Below, piece after piece: positions 10,002-19,601 of a DNA stretch of 64,000 nucleotides. A program made the position numbers and the translations under genes. Location: assembly GCA_016711435.1 (NCBI GenBank), contig JADJSY010000007.1, positions 1 to 64,000 of the forward strand, in the 5' to 3' direction. How positions within the stretch are numbered: position 1 is the stretch's first letter; every line of letters begins with the position of its first letter. The DNA comes from Lewinellaceae bacterium (lineage in GTDB: Bacteria > Bacteroidota > Bacteroidia > Chitinophagales > Saprospiraceae). A model generated the notes under the pieces. The model did not search any database and had not been told where the DNA came from. It saw only the letters and a list, made by a program, of their open reading frames with translations.

Positions 10002-10090
10002 GGTCTTACGACCCCGCACATACCAGGTTCCTTCCTTCCGTCCGGGTCGCCGTCGCAATATTCAAAAAAACCTGCTTAATCCGGCATTAA

Positions 10091-10140
10091 AAAAGAAGGT
10101 TGATGAAGCCCGTTTCCGAAACCTCATCAACCTTTCTTTT
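10091..10140. terminator. hairpin downstream of the SusD gene
   Basis: AAAAGAAGGTTGATGA (10091-10106) pairs with TCATCAACCTTTCTTTT (10124-10140), with A-rich and T-rich flanks on either side. It could terminate transcription in either direction and is the first strong structure after the SusD stop. Confidence 0.5.
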
Positions 10141-10225
10141 ATAAAGGGTTTCGTGTTTGGTTTATCGTATTTCGGTTAAAAAATACACGCCCCAAACACC
10201 AAACACGAAAAACCAAACACCGGGC

Positions 10226-12011
10226 TTAATAGCCGGGGTTCTGTTTCAGCATCTCCTCCCTGACGGTCGATTTGCGTCTGGGGGATCGGATAGTACTCGT
10301 TTTTGCTTGGCTTGAACGTAGCGCCACCCAGTGCGTTGGGAAGTTTGACGCCTTCGTAGGCCAGGTAAGTATTCATATCTGCCGCCACAGTACCCCAGCG
10401 AACCAGGTCGAAGAAGCGATGGCCTTCACCCGAGAGTTCGAGTTTGCGCTCGAAACGTACGGCAGTGCGGGCTGCGTTTGCATCTGTCCAGGGTGTATTG
10501 TACAGACCGATCACGTAGTTAGCGGCGTTGGAACCGTCGCCGGCTTTCACCCAGGAAGCCGGATTGGCTGCACGGGCGCGTACCCGGTTCACGTATTCCC
10601 TGGCTTTCTCCAGGTTATTCAACTCGATCTCTGCTTCCGCAGCCATCAGCAATACATCGGCAAAGCGGATGATAGCATAGTTCATAGAACTGTAGCCACG
10701 CGTCCAGGAGCTGCCATCCGTGAGGGTGCTTTCATTTGCCTTGGAGTAGATATACTTTTTCGGTGCATAAGGACCTGCGAAAGGCTGGTCGCGAATCCAT
10801 GCCTGGCCCGGGAAATTGCCCCAGTCGAGGTATGGAATACCGCGGCGACCGACAGAGTGGTCAAGACGTGGATCGACCGGGCCTGTATCCGGTGTGAAAA
10901 GTGTCGGATTTCCGGTAGCTACCGTATCCAGTTCCGGGTCATAAGACTTGATGCCCTGGTCGGTTTTCAATTCATTCGCCGGATTCTTGTAAGAACCGTC
11001 CAGCAATGGCAAACCATTGGCATCGACGCGGAAGGAGTTGGCTAATTCGAAGCTGGGCTGGAAGAACCCGCAGCAGCTACCGGGGCCGTTGGTACCGGTG
11101 TTGTACGGGAAATTCAGTACAAAGTCAGGGTTTGCATTGTTGGTGCTACCTGTATTTGCAGCCGCCTGTACGGAGAAGATTATCTCTTCATTGTTGTCAA
11201 ATATTGCATTGAACAAGTCCTGATAACGGGGCAGCAGGTTGTAAGCGGCGCCGCTGGAAGTTTTGCCGTTTGCGATCACTGCGTCGAACTGCGCTTTTGC
11301 TTCTGCAAATTTCTTCTGGAACAGGTACGTTTTTCCGAGATAAGCAGCGGCAGCCCATTTGTTGGCCCGGCCTTTTGCGCTCGGTACTTCCGGCAGGTTG
11401 TTCAAAGCGAACTGAAAGTCCGCTTCAATTTTCGGCCAGATATCGACATTGTTCGGCACTTTAATGACGTCTTCAGGAGCTAATGTTTCGTCGATATAAG
11501 GCACATCGTTGTACGATTTTTTCAGCTCGAAGTAGTAGTGTCCGCGCAGGAAACGCGCTTCTGCAGTAATACGGGTTTTGTCCGCATCGGACAGCGCCGG
11601 GTCAGTGGATATACCTACTGATTTCAAGGTGGCATTCGCCCGGCTGATACCTTCGTAAAGCGGCCCCCAGCGGTCGGCGGGAACACGGGAGGAAGTCTGT
11701 AATTCGAAGCGCTGCACGAAGTTGATGTCATTGAAGTCACCTGCATCCGTGCCTTTGTTCGCTTCTCCTCCCTGGATACTGCCGTTGGCCCAGTTGGAAG
11801 CGCCGCCGAAGTAATTGCCGCGGCCGCCCAGCATACTATAAGTACCGATCAGCAAACCTTCAATACCTTTTTTGCTGGTCACTAATCCTTCTGTCAGTTG
11901 TCCCGTTGGGGCAATCTCCAGGAACTCTTTCTTACACGCAGTAAGAATCAGATTGCCGATCAAGATGACGTTGAGGACAATCAATAGTTTATTGCTTATT
12001 TTATTTTTCAT
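10226..12011 (-). CDS. SusD/RagB-family nutrient-binding lipoprotein
   Basis: Surface lipoprotein partner of SusC, which captures a glycan or other nutrient and lids the SusC barrel. The lipobox is LILTAC (Cys26), followed by KKEFLEIAPTGQL. The SusD TPR region is visible (TAEARFLRGHYYFEL, ANKWAAAAYLGKTYLFQKKF), and the C-terminal RagB motifs are YAIIRFADVLLMAAEAE and ELSGEGHRFFDLVRWG. The uncorrected frame runs on to 10176 with a non-homologous tail; removing one G near 10254-10259 gives the canonical ending MLKQNPGY and a stop at 10226. I therefore place the end there and regard the shift as a consensus error. It lies 40 bases behind SusC in an operon. Confidence 0.9.
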
Positions 12012-12051
12012 GTTTTATTTAACTTTTGAAAAATCAATTTCGAAAAAGTTT

Positions 12052-15000
12052 TTAAAGTCCCACGCTTACACCAAAGAGGAAACTACGTGTAACCGGGTAG
12101 TTGCCAATGTCGATACCAAATGTAGTATCTACAGCACCGCCGACGGCTGGATCAAGTCCCTGATATTTTGTTAAAGTGAAGACATTGTTGGTAGAAATGA
12201 AGACACGTGCGCGTTTCAGTTTCAATTTGCTCAAAGCATTTGCCTGCAAGGTGTAACCAATGGCCAGATTCTGCATCCGTGCAAACGAACCGTCTTCCAC
12301 ATAGAAGGAGTTCGGTTGTGTGTTGGTGCTGAAGTTAGAAACGTTTTCAAAGATCGGTGTTTCAGCACCGAGGTTGCTGGTCGTCCAGGAATCTTTCACC
12401 CGTGCACTTTTGGTCGCGCCTGTGAATGAAGGGTAGAAGTCAGTGTACCATTTTGAAATGTTGAAGATCTTGTTACCCAGCGAAGTATAAATATACGTTT
12501 CCACATCGAAAGAACCGACAACTACTTTCAGGTTTACACCACCCATGAATTTTGGTACCGGGCTGCCGAGGTAAGTACGGTCGGAAGCATCGATTTTACC
12601 ATCAGGGCGACCGAGCAATTTGCCATCGGCATCCATACCGTCGATATCCGCATAGCGGAAACGGCCTGGGCCGGCGCCATCCTGATCAGGAGCGGCGTCT
12701 ACTTCAGCCTGGTTGGCGAATAAACCCAGTACCTCGTAGCCGTAAAATGCAGAGATAGAGTAACCGATCTGGTTGCGGATCGGCGATTGGCTCAAACGGT
12801 TGGTTCCACCGGTACCAGTTTCGAAGTAATCGGTACCTGGCGCCAGGCTTACAATTTCATTGTGCAGCCAGCCACCGGTAAGTGTGAGTTCGTAACGCGC
12901 TTTGTCGCTCAAGCGGCCTTTGTTCACGATTTGCAGGTCGATACCTTCGTTCAGCATAGAAGCGATATTGACAGCAGGGGAAGCAGCGTAGCTGCCGAGT
13001 ACCTGTGGCAATGGAACGGTAAAGAGCAGGTCGTTGGTATTTTTGCGCCAGAAGTCGAGGATCACGTCAAATCTGCCATTCAGCAACAAGGCGTCAAAAC
13101 CGATATTGGTGGTTTCGGAAGTTTCCCATTTTGCATCCGGGTTGCCCACACGGCTTTTGTAAAAACCTTCGGCGGCGCTGGTATTGGTACCGCTGATGTC
13201 GTAGTAAGACTCGCCAAGGCCGCCACCGAAGAGGCTGAACTGGTTTTCAGCACTGATACGGGAGTTACCCATCTGGCCCCATCCGCCGCGGATTTTCAAG
13301 TCGTCGAGCCAGGAAACGCCTTCCATGAAGGATTCGCCGGTTACACGCCAGGAAGCAGATACTGCGGGGAATACACCGTAGCGATTGGATTCGCCAAATA
13401 CAGAGGAACCATCCCGGCGCAGTACGCCTGTGACATAGTATTTATCCCGGAAACCATAGTTCACACGACCGAATACGGAGAAGAAAGTCGGCTGATTGAA
13501 ATAACCGCTGCCCACCACACGGTTGGAAACGGTATTCAGGTTGATGTAATTCGGATCCGTAGAGAACGGGTTCAAGCCGGATGCATCTGTGAAACGGCCT
13601 TGACCGGTATTGAGCGCCTCAATACCGCCCAGCAGGTCGAGGGAAGATTCGCCAAACGTTGCTTTATAAGCGGCAGTATTGGTGAAAGCCCAGTTCATGA
13701 AGTGGGTGCTACCTTCGCCATATCTGAAGCTGGCGTTGTTCTCCGAGTTTTCATACTGCAGGCGGGAATAGTATTTGTAGAAAGAACTACCGTATGTGCC
13801 GCCTATGCTGCTGCGCAGGGTAAGGTTGTTAATCGGCTCGATTTCGAGGTAAAAATTACCCAGGCCACCGGCGCCGAAGTTGCGGTCATTGGCAGCGCCA
13901 TCGCGTTCTGCCACCGGGTTGCGCGGGTTGTTGAAACCTTTCGCAGATGTACCGGCATATCCGCCGAATTCATCATATACCGGAATAATCGCAGGCATAC
14001 GGAAAGCGCTGAGTATGGAATTTTCGTCCTGTGCTACACCGGCGCCGTTGCCGTTACCACCCTGGCCCAATACCTGGCGATAAGTGAACTGCAGGTTCTG
14101 ACCCACACGTACCCGTTTGCCCAGGTCAAATTCCGTATTGATACGGAAAGAGTACCGTTTGAATGAGTTATACTTGAGGATACCTTCCTGGTTTTGCAGG
14201 TTCAGGCCCACATAGTAACGAGCGCGATCCGTAGAGCCGTTAAAGCCCAAAGCGTGACGCGTCATCGGCGCATTGTCCGTAATTGCACCGTACCAATCCG
14301 TACCTTCTTTATTGGCTTTCACGACCTGGTAAACCGCACCGGCGGTCGGGTCGACGTTGTACTTCGCTTTTTCTGCATTGAGATCGACCGCACCGATCAC
14401 GCCTGCAGCGCCGCCTACGTTGATATAGTCGGGCAATACCGGAGTAGCGCCTGAACCATATTGCGGGTGGGTTGTGGCCTCACCGGAATTGCGCTGGGCA
14501 ATCCAGGTCCAGTCGGCCAATTCCTGCGAATTCAGCATTTCCTGGCCCGTACCCGGTGTGGTGAAACCGACGGAGGCATCGTAACTGATCGTCAGGGGCT
14601 GAGGCTTTCTGGAACCGTGTTTGGTGGTGAATACGATTACACCGCCTGCTGCACGGGCGCCATAGATAGAAGCGGCGGCGGCATCTTTCAATACAGTGGT
14701 CGATTCGATATCGTCCGGAGCAAGGAAGTCAACGGAACCAACCGGCAAACCATCCACGATGTACAGTGGTTCGTTGTTACCGAACGCATTAAAACCGCGG
14801 ACACGCACGATACTGGCAGTACCGGGCTGACCGTTGGTAATAACCGTTACACCGGCAACGCGGCCTTGCAATTGCTGCTCGACGTTACCGGATGGTACAG
14901 CCGTCAGGTCGCGGGTCTTCACCGTGGAAACGGATCCTGTGGTCTGTCGCCGCGTATCGACGGTGTAACCCGTAACGACCAACTCGGCGATCAGTGTTTC

Positions 15001-15336
15001 GTTGGGTGTAAGCGACAGACTGACATCGCTGCCCTCGCCAACAATTACGTTTTTGGCATCGTACCCTGTGTACGCTATCCGCAAAGTCGCGCCGGCCGGA
15101 ACAGAAAGTTTGTAATTTCCGTCGATATCGGTAGTGGTACCAATCGTGGTACCTTGTACAGAAACCGTTACACCAGGCAAACCAGTGCCGGTCTCATCGG
15201 TGATTTTGCCGCTGATCTGCTTCTGGGCAAAAGCCGAGCTGGTCAGAAACAGCATAATAAGAACCATCAGCCCGCCCCACAGCCTGTGGCGATCAGGGGG
15301 GGTGATGAATCGGGTGGTAAGTTGTTTTTCCTTCAT
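12052..15336 (-). CDS. SusC/RagA-family TonB-linked outer-membrane transporter
   Basis: 1,094 residues. Signal peptide (about 1-38, ending SSAFAQ), carboxypeptidase-regulatory-like domain (ISGKITDETGTGLPGVTVSV), plug domain (LQGRVAGVTVITNGQPG, VRVRGFNAFGNNEPLYIVDG, ASIYGARAAGGVIVFTTK) and a C-terminal beta-barrel ending in TRSFLFGVSVGL. It imports an oligomer across the outer membrane, driven by TonB-ExbBD. SusD follows at once, and an AraC-type regulator lies upstream on the same strand. No glycoside hydrolase is present in the cluster, so the substrate is unknown. Confidence 0.95.
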   Translation of the reverse strand: MKEKQLTTRFITPPDRHRLWGGLMVLIMLFLTSSAFAQKQISGKITDETGTGLPGVTVSVQGTTIGTTTDIDGNYKLSVPAGATLRIAYTGYDAKNVIVGEGSDVSLSLTPNETLIAELVVTGYTVDTRRQTTGSVSTVKTRDLTAVPSGNVEQQLQGRVAGVTVITNGQPGTASIVRVRGFNAFGNNEPLYIVDGLPVGSVDFLAPDDIESTTVLKDAAAASIYGARAAGGVIVFTTKHGSRKPQPLTISYDASVGFTTPGTGQEMLNSQELADWTWIAQRNSGEATTHPQYGSGATPVLPDYINVGGAAGVIGAVDLNAEKAKYNVDPTAGAVYQVVKANKEGTDWYGAITDNAPMTRHALGFNGSTDRARYYVGLNLQNQEGILKYNSFKRYSFRINTEFDLGKRVRVGQNLQFTYRQVLGQGGNGNGAGVAQDENSILSAFRMPAIIPVYDEFGGYAGTSAKGFNNPRNPVAERDGAANDRNFGAGGLGNFYLEIEPINNLTLRSSIGGTYGSSFYKYYSRLQYENSENNASFRYGEGSTHFMNWAFTNTAAYKATFGESSLDLLGGIEALNTGQGRFTDASGLNPFSTDPNYINLNTVSNRVVGSGYFNQPTFFSVFGRVNYGFRDKYYVTGVLRRDGSSVFGESNRYGVFPAVSASWRVTGESFMEGVSWLDDLKIRGGWGQMGNSRISAENQFSLFGGGLGESYYDISGTNTSAAEGFYKSRVGNPDAKWETSETTNIGFDALLLNGRFDVILDFWRKNTNDLLFTVPLPQVLGSYAASPAVNIASMLNEGIDLQIVNKGRLSDKARYELTLTGGWLHNEIVSLAPGTDYFETGTGGTNRLSQSPIRNQIGYSISAFYGYEVLGLFANQAEVDAAPDQDGAGPGRFRYADIDGMDADGKLLGRPDGKIDASDRTYLGSPVPKFMGGVNLKVVVGSFDVETYIYTSLGNKIFNISKWYTDFYPSFTGATKSARVKDSWTTSNLGAETPIFENVSNFSTNTQPNSFYVEDGSFARMQNLAIGYTLQANALSKLKLKRARVFISTNNVFTLTKYQGLDPAVGGAVDTTFGIDIGNYPVTRSFLFGVSVGL

Positions 15337-15812
15337 GCGAATGAAATTTGAATGTAGTTTGAATAAAAAAAAATGTTCTTATGTAAATTAGCCAATTTGG
15401 TTACTTAGCAACATGTATGTAGCCCAGACCTGAAAAATGGCAGCGTGCAGCAATACCGATTTCAAGAATAATTTTTTAAAACTTGGTCCCATTCGTCAGG
15501 CAACAAGTGGACTGATGTAGCAAATTTAAAATGACGGAGTAACTGCCTTAACTGTTTAGTGTGGTGGGCCTAAACAGCAGGCAAACAACATCTCGCGTTT
15601 CCAACTTCTCCTCTTCTCAAATTGCCAATATTCTATGTGGCAGTACTCCAATCGCAACAGGTATTTCAAAAACCAAATTATACCAAAATGTCACGCTTTT
15701 GATACAATTATTATTCTGCCAAACTTTGAAATGACAGCAAATTTATAACGAGGCAAAAGTGGATTCAGACGCCTAGCAGACGGTAACACTTTTCAGATCA
15801 ATGGTGGTACTT
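15337..15812. promoter_or_regulatory. susC upstream region
   Basis: 476 bases without a gene between the AraC regulator and SusC. On the minus strand two Bacteroidetes -7-like boxes (TAAATTTG) occur at 15521-15528 and 15738-15745, each in a similar AGCAAATTTA context. Either could drive susC, giving a long leader. No clear -33 box was seen, so the assignment is weak. Confidence 0.35.
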
Positions 15813-16637
15813 TTAGGAACTGAGGTTTTTTGCCGCCGCTCGAAACTCCGTGGGGGTCAAGCCAGTCTTTTTGTGGAACACCCGGGTGAAATAAGACTTT
15901 TCATTATAGCCCAGGTCAAAACCAATTTCTGAAACAGTTTTTGATGTGCCAAGAAGTAACTGTCTGGCTTCCAGCAATTTACGCGTTTCAATGATCTCCG
16001 AAACACTTTTTCCGAACATCGTATGACATACATTATTGAGGTGGCGAACAGAAATATTCAACTTGTCCGCATAGGTTTTGCAGCCCCCCGAACTCCTGAA
16101 ATCACTCTCCAGGATTTTCAAAAAGGTATTAAAAAGTGTGATTTGTGTGCTTTTTACTTCCTGCTGCGCTACGGGAAGATTCTTCTTTCGTTCAGAATCT
16201 ATCATGGCAATCAGGGCGCAAAGCAAATGCCGGATGACTAAGTAATCGGGGGACGCTATTTGAAACTCCCGGTTCATTAACTGGCACAGCGATGTGAGGC
16301 GATCGATGGTTTCACCGGCAGAAAAAGGATAACACGAAGTATCCAGAAACCTGGAAAACGTGCTGAACGGGGTGCCCGGCGCAAATTCGCTTTTGAACTG
16401 AATCACCCAACCCCGGGCATCCTCGCTGGGTAAAGTGTAGTGGATTTTTCCCCTCGGGATAAAAACAACAGAGGGCGCTACGGAACGCTGCATCTGAAAA
16501 TCGATACAATGGTCCATCTGACCATTCGTTCCAACCATAATCTCTTCATAATCGTGCCGACAGGGTGGCTCGGGATGTGCCAGCCTGTATTCAATAGCAG
16601 ATTGTGTAACTTCAAAAATATTGAATAACTGGTGCAT
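15813..16637 (-). CDS. AraC-family transcriptional regulator
   Basis: 274 residues from the ATG at 16637; an upstream ATG at 16679 adds a 14-residue hydrophobic stretch without family character. The N-terminal half is a cupin-like sensor (SVVFIPRGKIHYTLPSEDA), and the C-terminal half has the two helix-turn-helix motifs (YADKLNISVRHLNNVC; VSEIGFDLGYNEKSYFTRVF) with the signature FHKKTGLTPTEFR. Position immediately upstream of susC on the same strand suggests it controls the SusCD cluster (inference). It is divergent from the histidine kinase at 16910. Confidence 0.9.
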   Translation of the reverse strand: MHQLFNIFEVTQSAIEYRLAHPEPPCRHDYEEIMVGTNGQMDHCIDFQMQRSVAPSVVFIPRGKIHYTLPSEDARGWVIQFKSEFAPGTPFSTFSRFLDTSCYPFSAGETIDRLTSLCQLMNREFQIASPDYLVIRHLLCALIAMIDSERKKNLPVAQQEVKSTQITLFNTFLKILESDFRSSGGCKTYADKLNISVRHLNNVCHTMFGKSVSEIIETRKLLEARQLLLGTSKTVSEIGFDLGYNEKSYFTRVFHKKTGLTPTEFRAAAKNLSS

Positions 16638-16909
16638 TGAAATACAGAGAATACAAATTTCTCCTGCGAAAGTATACACTTCTTCAAAACCAAGATAGAT
16701 TCTGTGAAAATTTGTTTACATAAAATTATTTACTGTAAAAAATTGACATAAAAGAATATGCGCAAAGGCTACAAACCCGCAACCGTTTGCGCCGGAATTT
16801 GCGTTTTTGTCCTGTTTCCGGTATTTTGTCCCGGATTGTCTTAACAAACGTAAAACGTGTAAAATTTACACGAATACAATACTTTTAGCCTTCTAAAAGC
16901 ATTTTTCAC

Positions 16910-17842
16910 ATGTTGTTTATCCGTCGTCCCTATCGCCCCCTTTGGCTAATTATTACCAGCCTCGCTTTGTTGTTCATTTTTTTGATGTACTGGTTATACA
17001 CGGTATGGACAGAACTGTACGGCAGTGTGTATGGGGAGACAGATTACTGGTCCGGGGAGATGACACCTTATATCCTGGTGGCTTTGTCCCTGATGAGCAT
17101 TCTTGTAATTGCTTTTACGGTACTGCTCCGCAACCTCCGCCGGGAGTATCAACTGGGCAAGTTGAAAAATGATTTTATCAGCAGTATGTCGCACGAATTG
17201 CGCAGTCCGATTACAACCATCGGTATAGCCCTGGAAGCCTTGTCGCGCGATGACTATCCGCCCGAACAAACAAAGGAGTTTCTGAAAATTTCCAAACTCG
17301 AACTCGAACGCCTGAATTTATTAGTCGACCGGGTGCTGCGCCTGTCTATGTTTGAAGAACGGGAACCCAACATATACCTGGAATCTGTGGATATGAGCCA
17401 GGTCGTGCAGCAAGTGCTGGATGCCGTCAAACTACGCACGGAAAAAATTTCGGCTGATATCAGCCTCCGTTTGACAACCGACGCATCGTGGATGGTACAC
17501 GGCGACCGGCTCCACCTGACCAGCGTGGTATTCAACTTGATCGATAATGCTTTAAAATACGTAAAAGGTACACCGCAAATCAAGATTACACTATCGGCAA
17601 AAGACCAAAAAGTGATCTTGCAGGTAGCAGATAACGGCATCGGTATCCCTGCTGAATTTCAGGAGAAAATTTTTGAAAAATTCTTCCGCGTTCCCGCTGA
17701 AATGGGTGTAAAAGCCAACGGGCACGGACTTGGCCTGAGTTACGTCGCCAAGGTCATACAACAACATGGCGGGACGATCAGGGTGGACAGTGGGCAGGGG
17801 CAGGGGAGTGTCTTCACGATTGAACTACCAAGAGAGAAGTGA
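16910..17842 (+). CDS. membrane sensor histidine kinase
   Basis: 310 residues with two transmembrane segments (about 11-31 and 53-73) enclosing a short periplasmic loop. The DHp domain has the phosphoacceptor H95 in SMSHELRSPI, and the HATPase domain shows N-box NLIDNALKY, G1 DNGIGIP and G2 GHGLGLSY. The sensing region is only about 20 residues, so it may sense the membrane or a partner protein. There is no adjacent response regulator, so it is an orphan kinase here. The end (LPREK) and stop come from the repeat word GAGAAGTGA. Confidence 0.9.
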   Translation: MLFIRRPYRPLWLIITSLALLFIFLMYWLYTVWTELYGSVYGETDYWSGEMTPYILVALSLMSILVIAFTVLLRNLRREYQLGKLKNDFISSMSHELRSPITTIGIALEALSRDDYPPEQTKEFLKISKLELERLNLLVDRVLRLSMFEEREPNIYLESVDMSQVVQQVLDAVKLRTEKISADISLRLTTDASWMVHGDRLHLTSVVFNLIDNALKYVKGTPQIKITLSAKDQKVILQVADNGIGIPAEFQEKIFEKFFRVPAEMGVKANGHGLGLSYVAKVIQQHGGTIRVDSGQGQGSVFTIELPREK

Positions 17843-18150
17843 GAGGTGAGAAGTGAGAGGGTGAGAGACATCCCGCTTGGCATTTGGTTGTGTTTTGGCT
17901 TGGGAGTTTCAGGCCTGGAATCGTGAAACGTGTTTGGTGTGTGGTGTTTAGTGTTTCGGGCACTTTGCCTTTGGCATTTGTGAAAATTCGACCAAAATAT
18001 TTACTACTGCCAAACTCGAAGCCCCCGAAACACTAAACACCACACACTAAACACGATTCACGATTCCAGGCCTGAAACTCCCAAGCCAAAACACAACCAA
18101 ATGCCAAGCGGGATGTCTCTCACCCTCTCACTTCTCACCTCTCACTTCTC
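17833..18150. repeat. 318-bp intergenic inverted repeat between convergent genes
   Basis: Near-perfect arms of about 140 bp: GAGAAGTGAGAGG, GACATCCCGCTTGGCATTTG, TTTTGGCTTGGGAGTTTCAG, GCCTGGAATCGTGAA, TGTTTAGTGTTTCGGG, mirrored after a spacer near 17977-18015. It overlaps the last codons of both the kinase (left) and the acyltransferase (right). Same family as 3845-4169. Confidence 0.92.
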
Positions 18151-19423
18151 GTATGATCTCCTCCCGCTCCGCCTGCAACGCGCGTTGCGTTTCCACATCC
18201 AGGCTGCCCACGCGCCGGTACGCCAGCCATTTGCGCGCCCGTTCGCCATACCACTCGGCAAAATACCCCAGTCCGATGCAGATCAGCATGACCAGGGCTG
18301 CCGACCACTGGTTTTGCATGCCCAGCCAGTAGGGCGTCCAGGCCAATGCCAGGCCGAAAGTCAGGGTACCTGCCAGGGTTTTGATATTCGAATCGTAGCC
18401 GATGTACAATTTTAATTTTTTGGCTGCTAACCAGGGCAAATAACAGGGCAAAAACCAGAAAAGATAACCCGTCAGGAAAAAAGGTAAACCCAAGGCCAGC
18501 GTCAGCAGGTCTGTCCATCGGAGACCGGTTTTGTGTTGTTGCAGCCCTGCATCGCGCAGCCCCAGCGTTTTCAGGCGGTTGAAATACGCCGCTGTTTTTT
18601 GTCGCAGGGAGTCGTCGTTTAGTTTTGTTTCTGCCAGCCGTTGGCTTCTGAAAAAGGCCTCTTTCCCGGAAACAGGGTAGGAATTTTGCAATATTTCCTC
18701 CCACCGGCCCATCAGTTCTTCTCCGGCTTCGTCGCTGGTATCAATGGTCAGCGAGCGAACCGTCTGTTCCAAAAAAGTAGTACAATCATCTACCGCCTGC
18801 TCAGGATTTTGCTGCCAGGCTGCTGCCCAGTCGCTTGCTGCTAGGGGTTTTCCAAAATGCACCACGACATCGCTCCGAAATAAATTGGCCGCCGAATATG
18901 ACAAACCTACGGGCAGTATTTTTACGCCCAATGCCCAGTTATTGCGGCTTTCCGTTCCGAATGCGATACGCGCCGTACCGGTTTTAAAAGGCCGTACCCA
19001 ACGATTCATCCAGCTGACGCCTTCCGCCGCAATATAAAGCAAGCCGTTGGCTTCCAGGTGCCGGAACGACATCTCGAACGCTGCGTCATTGTTGCGGTCT
19101 TCCCCTTCTTCTACATCTTCCCGGCGTTTGACGGGAATACAATAAAGCCGGGTCAGCAGCCAGTTGCTGACCGGGTGTTTGAAAAGACTGTAATTTGCCA
19201 GAAAAAACATCTCCTGCCGGATCGGCAAACCGACGTTCAGCACATCCATCAGCGTGCTGGGGTGGTTGCTGATAACAATGGCAGGACCGTCAAACCTAAG
19301 ATTTTCCGTACCCAGCACCGTTCGGCGGCGATAAAAAACGTGCATGCCGACCCAGGCGTACAGGCGCAGAAAAAGGTAAATAAGCCGTAACAGGGGGTGG
19401 AGCCTGATATTTCGATAGGTCAT
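18128..19423 (-). CDS. PlsC-like 1-acylglycerol-3-phosphate acyltransferase family protein
   Basis: 431 residues from ATG 19423. The open frame continues upstream to 19516, but that extension is translated repeat words, so the internal start MTYRNIRLHPLLRL is preferred. The catalytic NHX4D motif is ISNHPSTLMD, and AAEGVSW corresponds to the substrate-binding EGTR-like motif. Three or four membrane segments follow in the C-terminal half (GLPFFLTGYLFWFLPCYLPW and others), which is longer than simple PlsC. Predicted to acylate a glycerophospholipid or related acceptor at the inner membrane. The C-terminus (REVRGEK) is supplied by the adjacent inverted repeat. Confidence 0.8.
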   Translation of the reverse strand: MTYRNIRLHPLLRLIYLFLRLYAWVGMHVFYRRRTVLGTENLRFDGPAIVISNHPSTLMDVLNVGLPIRQEMFFLANYSLFKHPVSNWLLTRLYCIPVKRREDVEEGEDRNNDAAFEMSFRHLEANGLLYIAAEGVSWMNRWVRPFKTGTARIAFGTESRNNWALGVKILPVGLSYSAANLFRSDVVVHFGKPLAASDWAAAWQQNPEQAVDDCTTFLEQTVRSLTIDTSDEAGEELMGRWEEILQNSYPVSGKEAFFRSQRLAETKLNDDSLRQKTAAYFNRLKTLGLRDAGLQQHKTGLRWTDLLTLALGLPFFLTGYLFWFLPCYLPWLAAKKLKLYIGYDSNIKTLAGTLTFGLALAWTPYWLGMQNQWSAALVMLICIGLGYFAEWYGERARKWLAYRRVGSLDVETQRALQAEREEIIREVRGEK

Positions 19424-19453
19424 ACAAATGGGATTACAAATCGCCGCAAATGT

Positions 19454-19599
19454 AAGGGGCAAAAGGCAAAGGGCAAGGGGCAAAATAAAAGGCAAGGGGC
19501 AAAGGGCAAAGGGCAAGGGGCAAAAATAGATACTCGGTAATTTTGCCTCCTTTTGAGCCCTTTGCCTTTTGCCCCTTGCCCTTTCCTTTTGCCCCTTGA
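19454..19599. repeat. intergenic inverted repeat (GGGGCAAAAGGCAAAGGG words)
   Basis: Left 19454-19526 is a string of GGGCAAGGGGCAAA words; right 19540-19599 is its reverse complement. It fills the space between the acyltransferase start and the T9SS protein stop. Confidence 0.8.
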
Positions 19600-19601
19600 A
19601 T

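Noticed and set aside
9928..10179. 83-residue ORF with a Cys-rich start
   Set aside because: It is read from the arm of the perfect inverted repeat and has no protein-like features.
12787..14166. 459-residue open frame antisense to susC, and similar long antisense frames in fusA and the FG-GAP gene
   Set aside because: They are shadows of strongly biased codon use in confirmed genes on the other strand.
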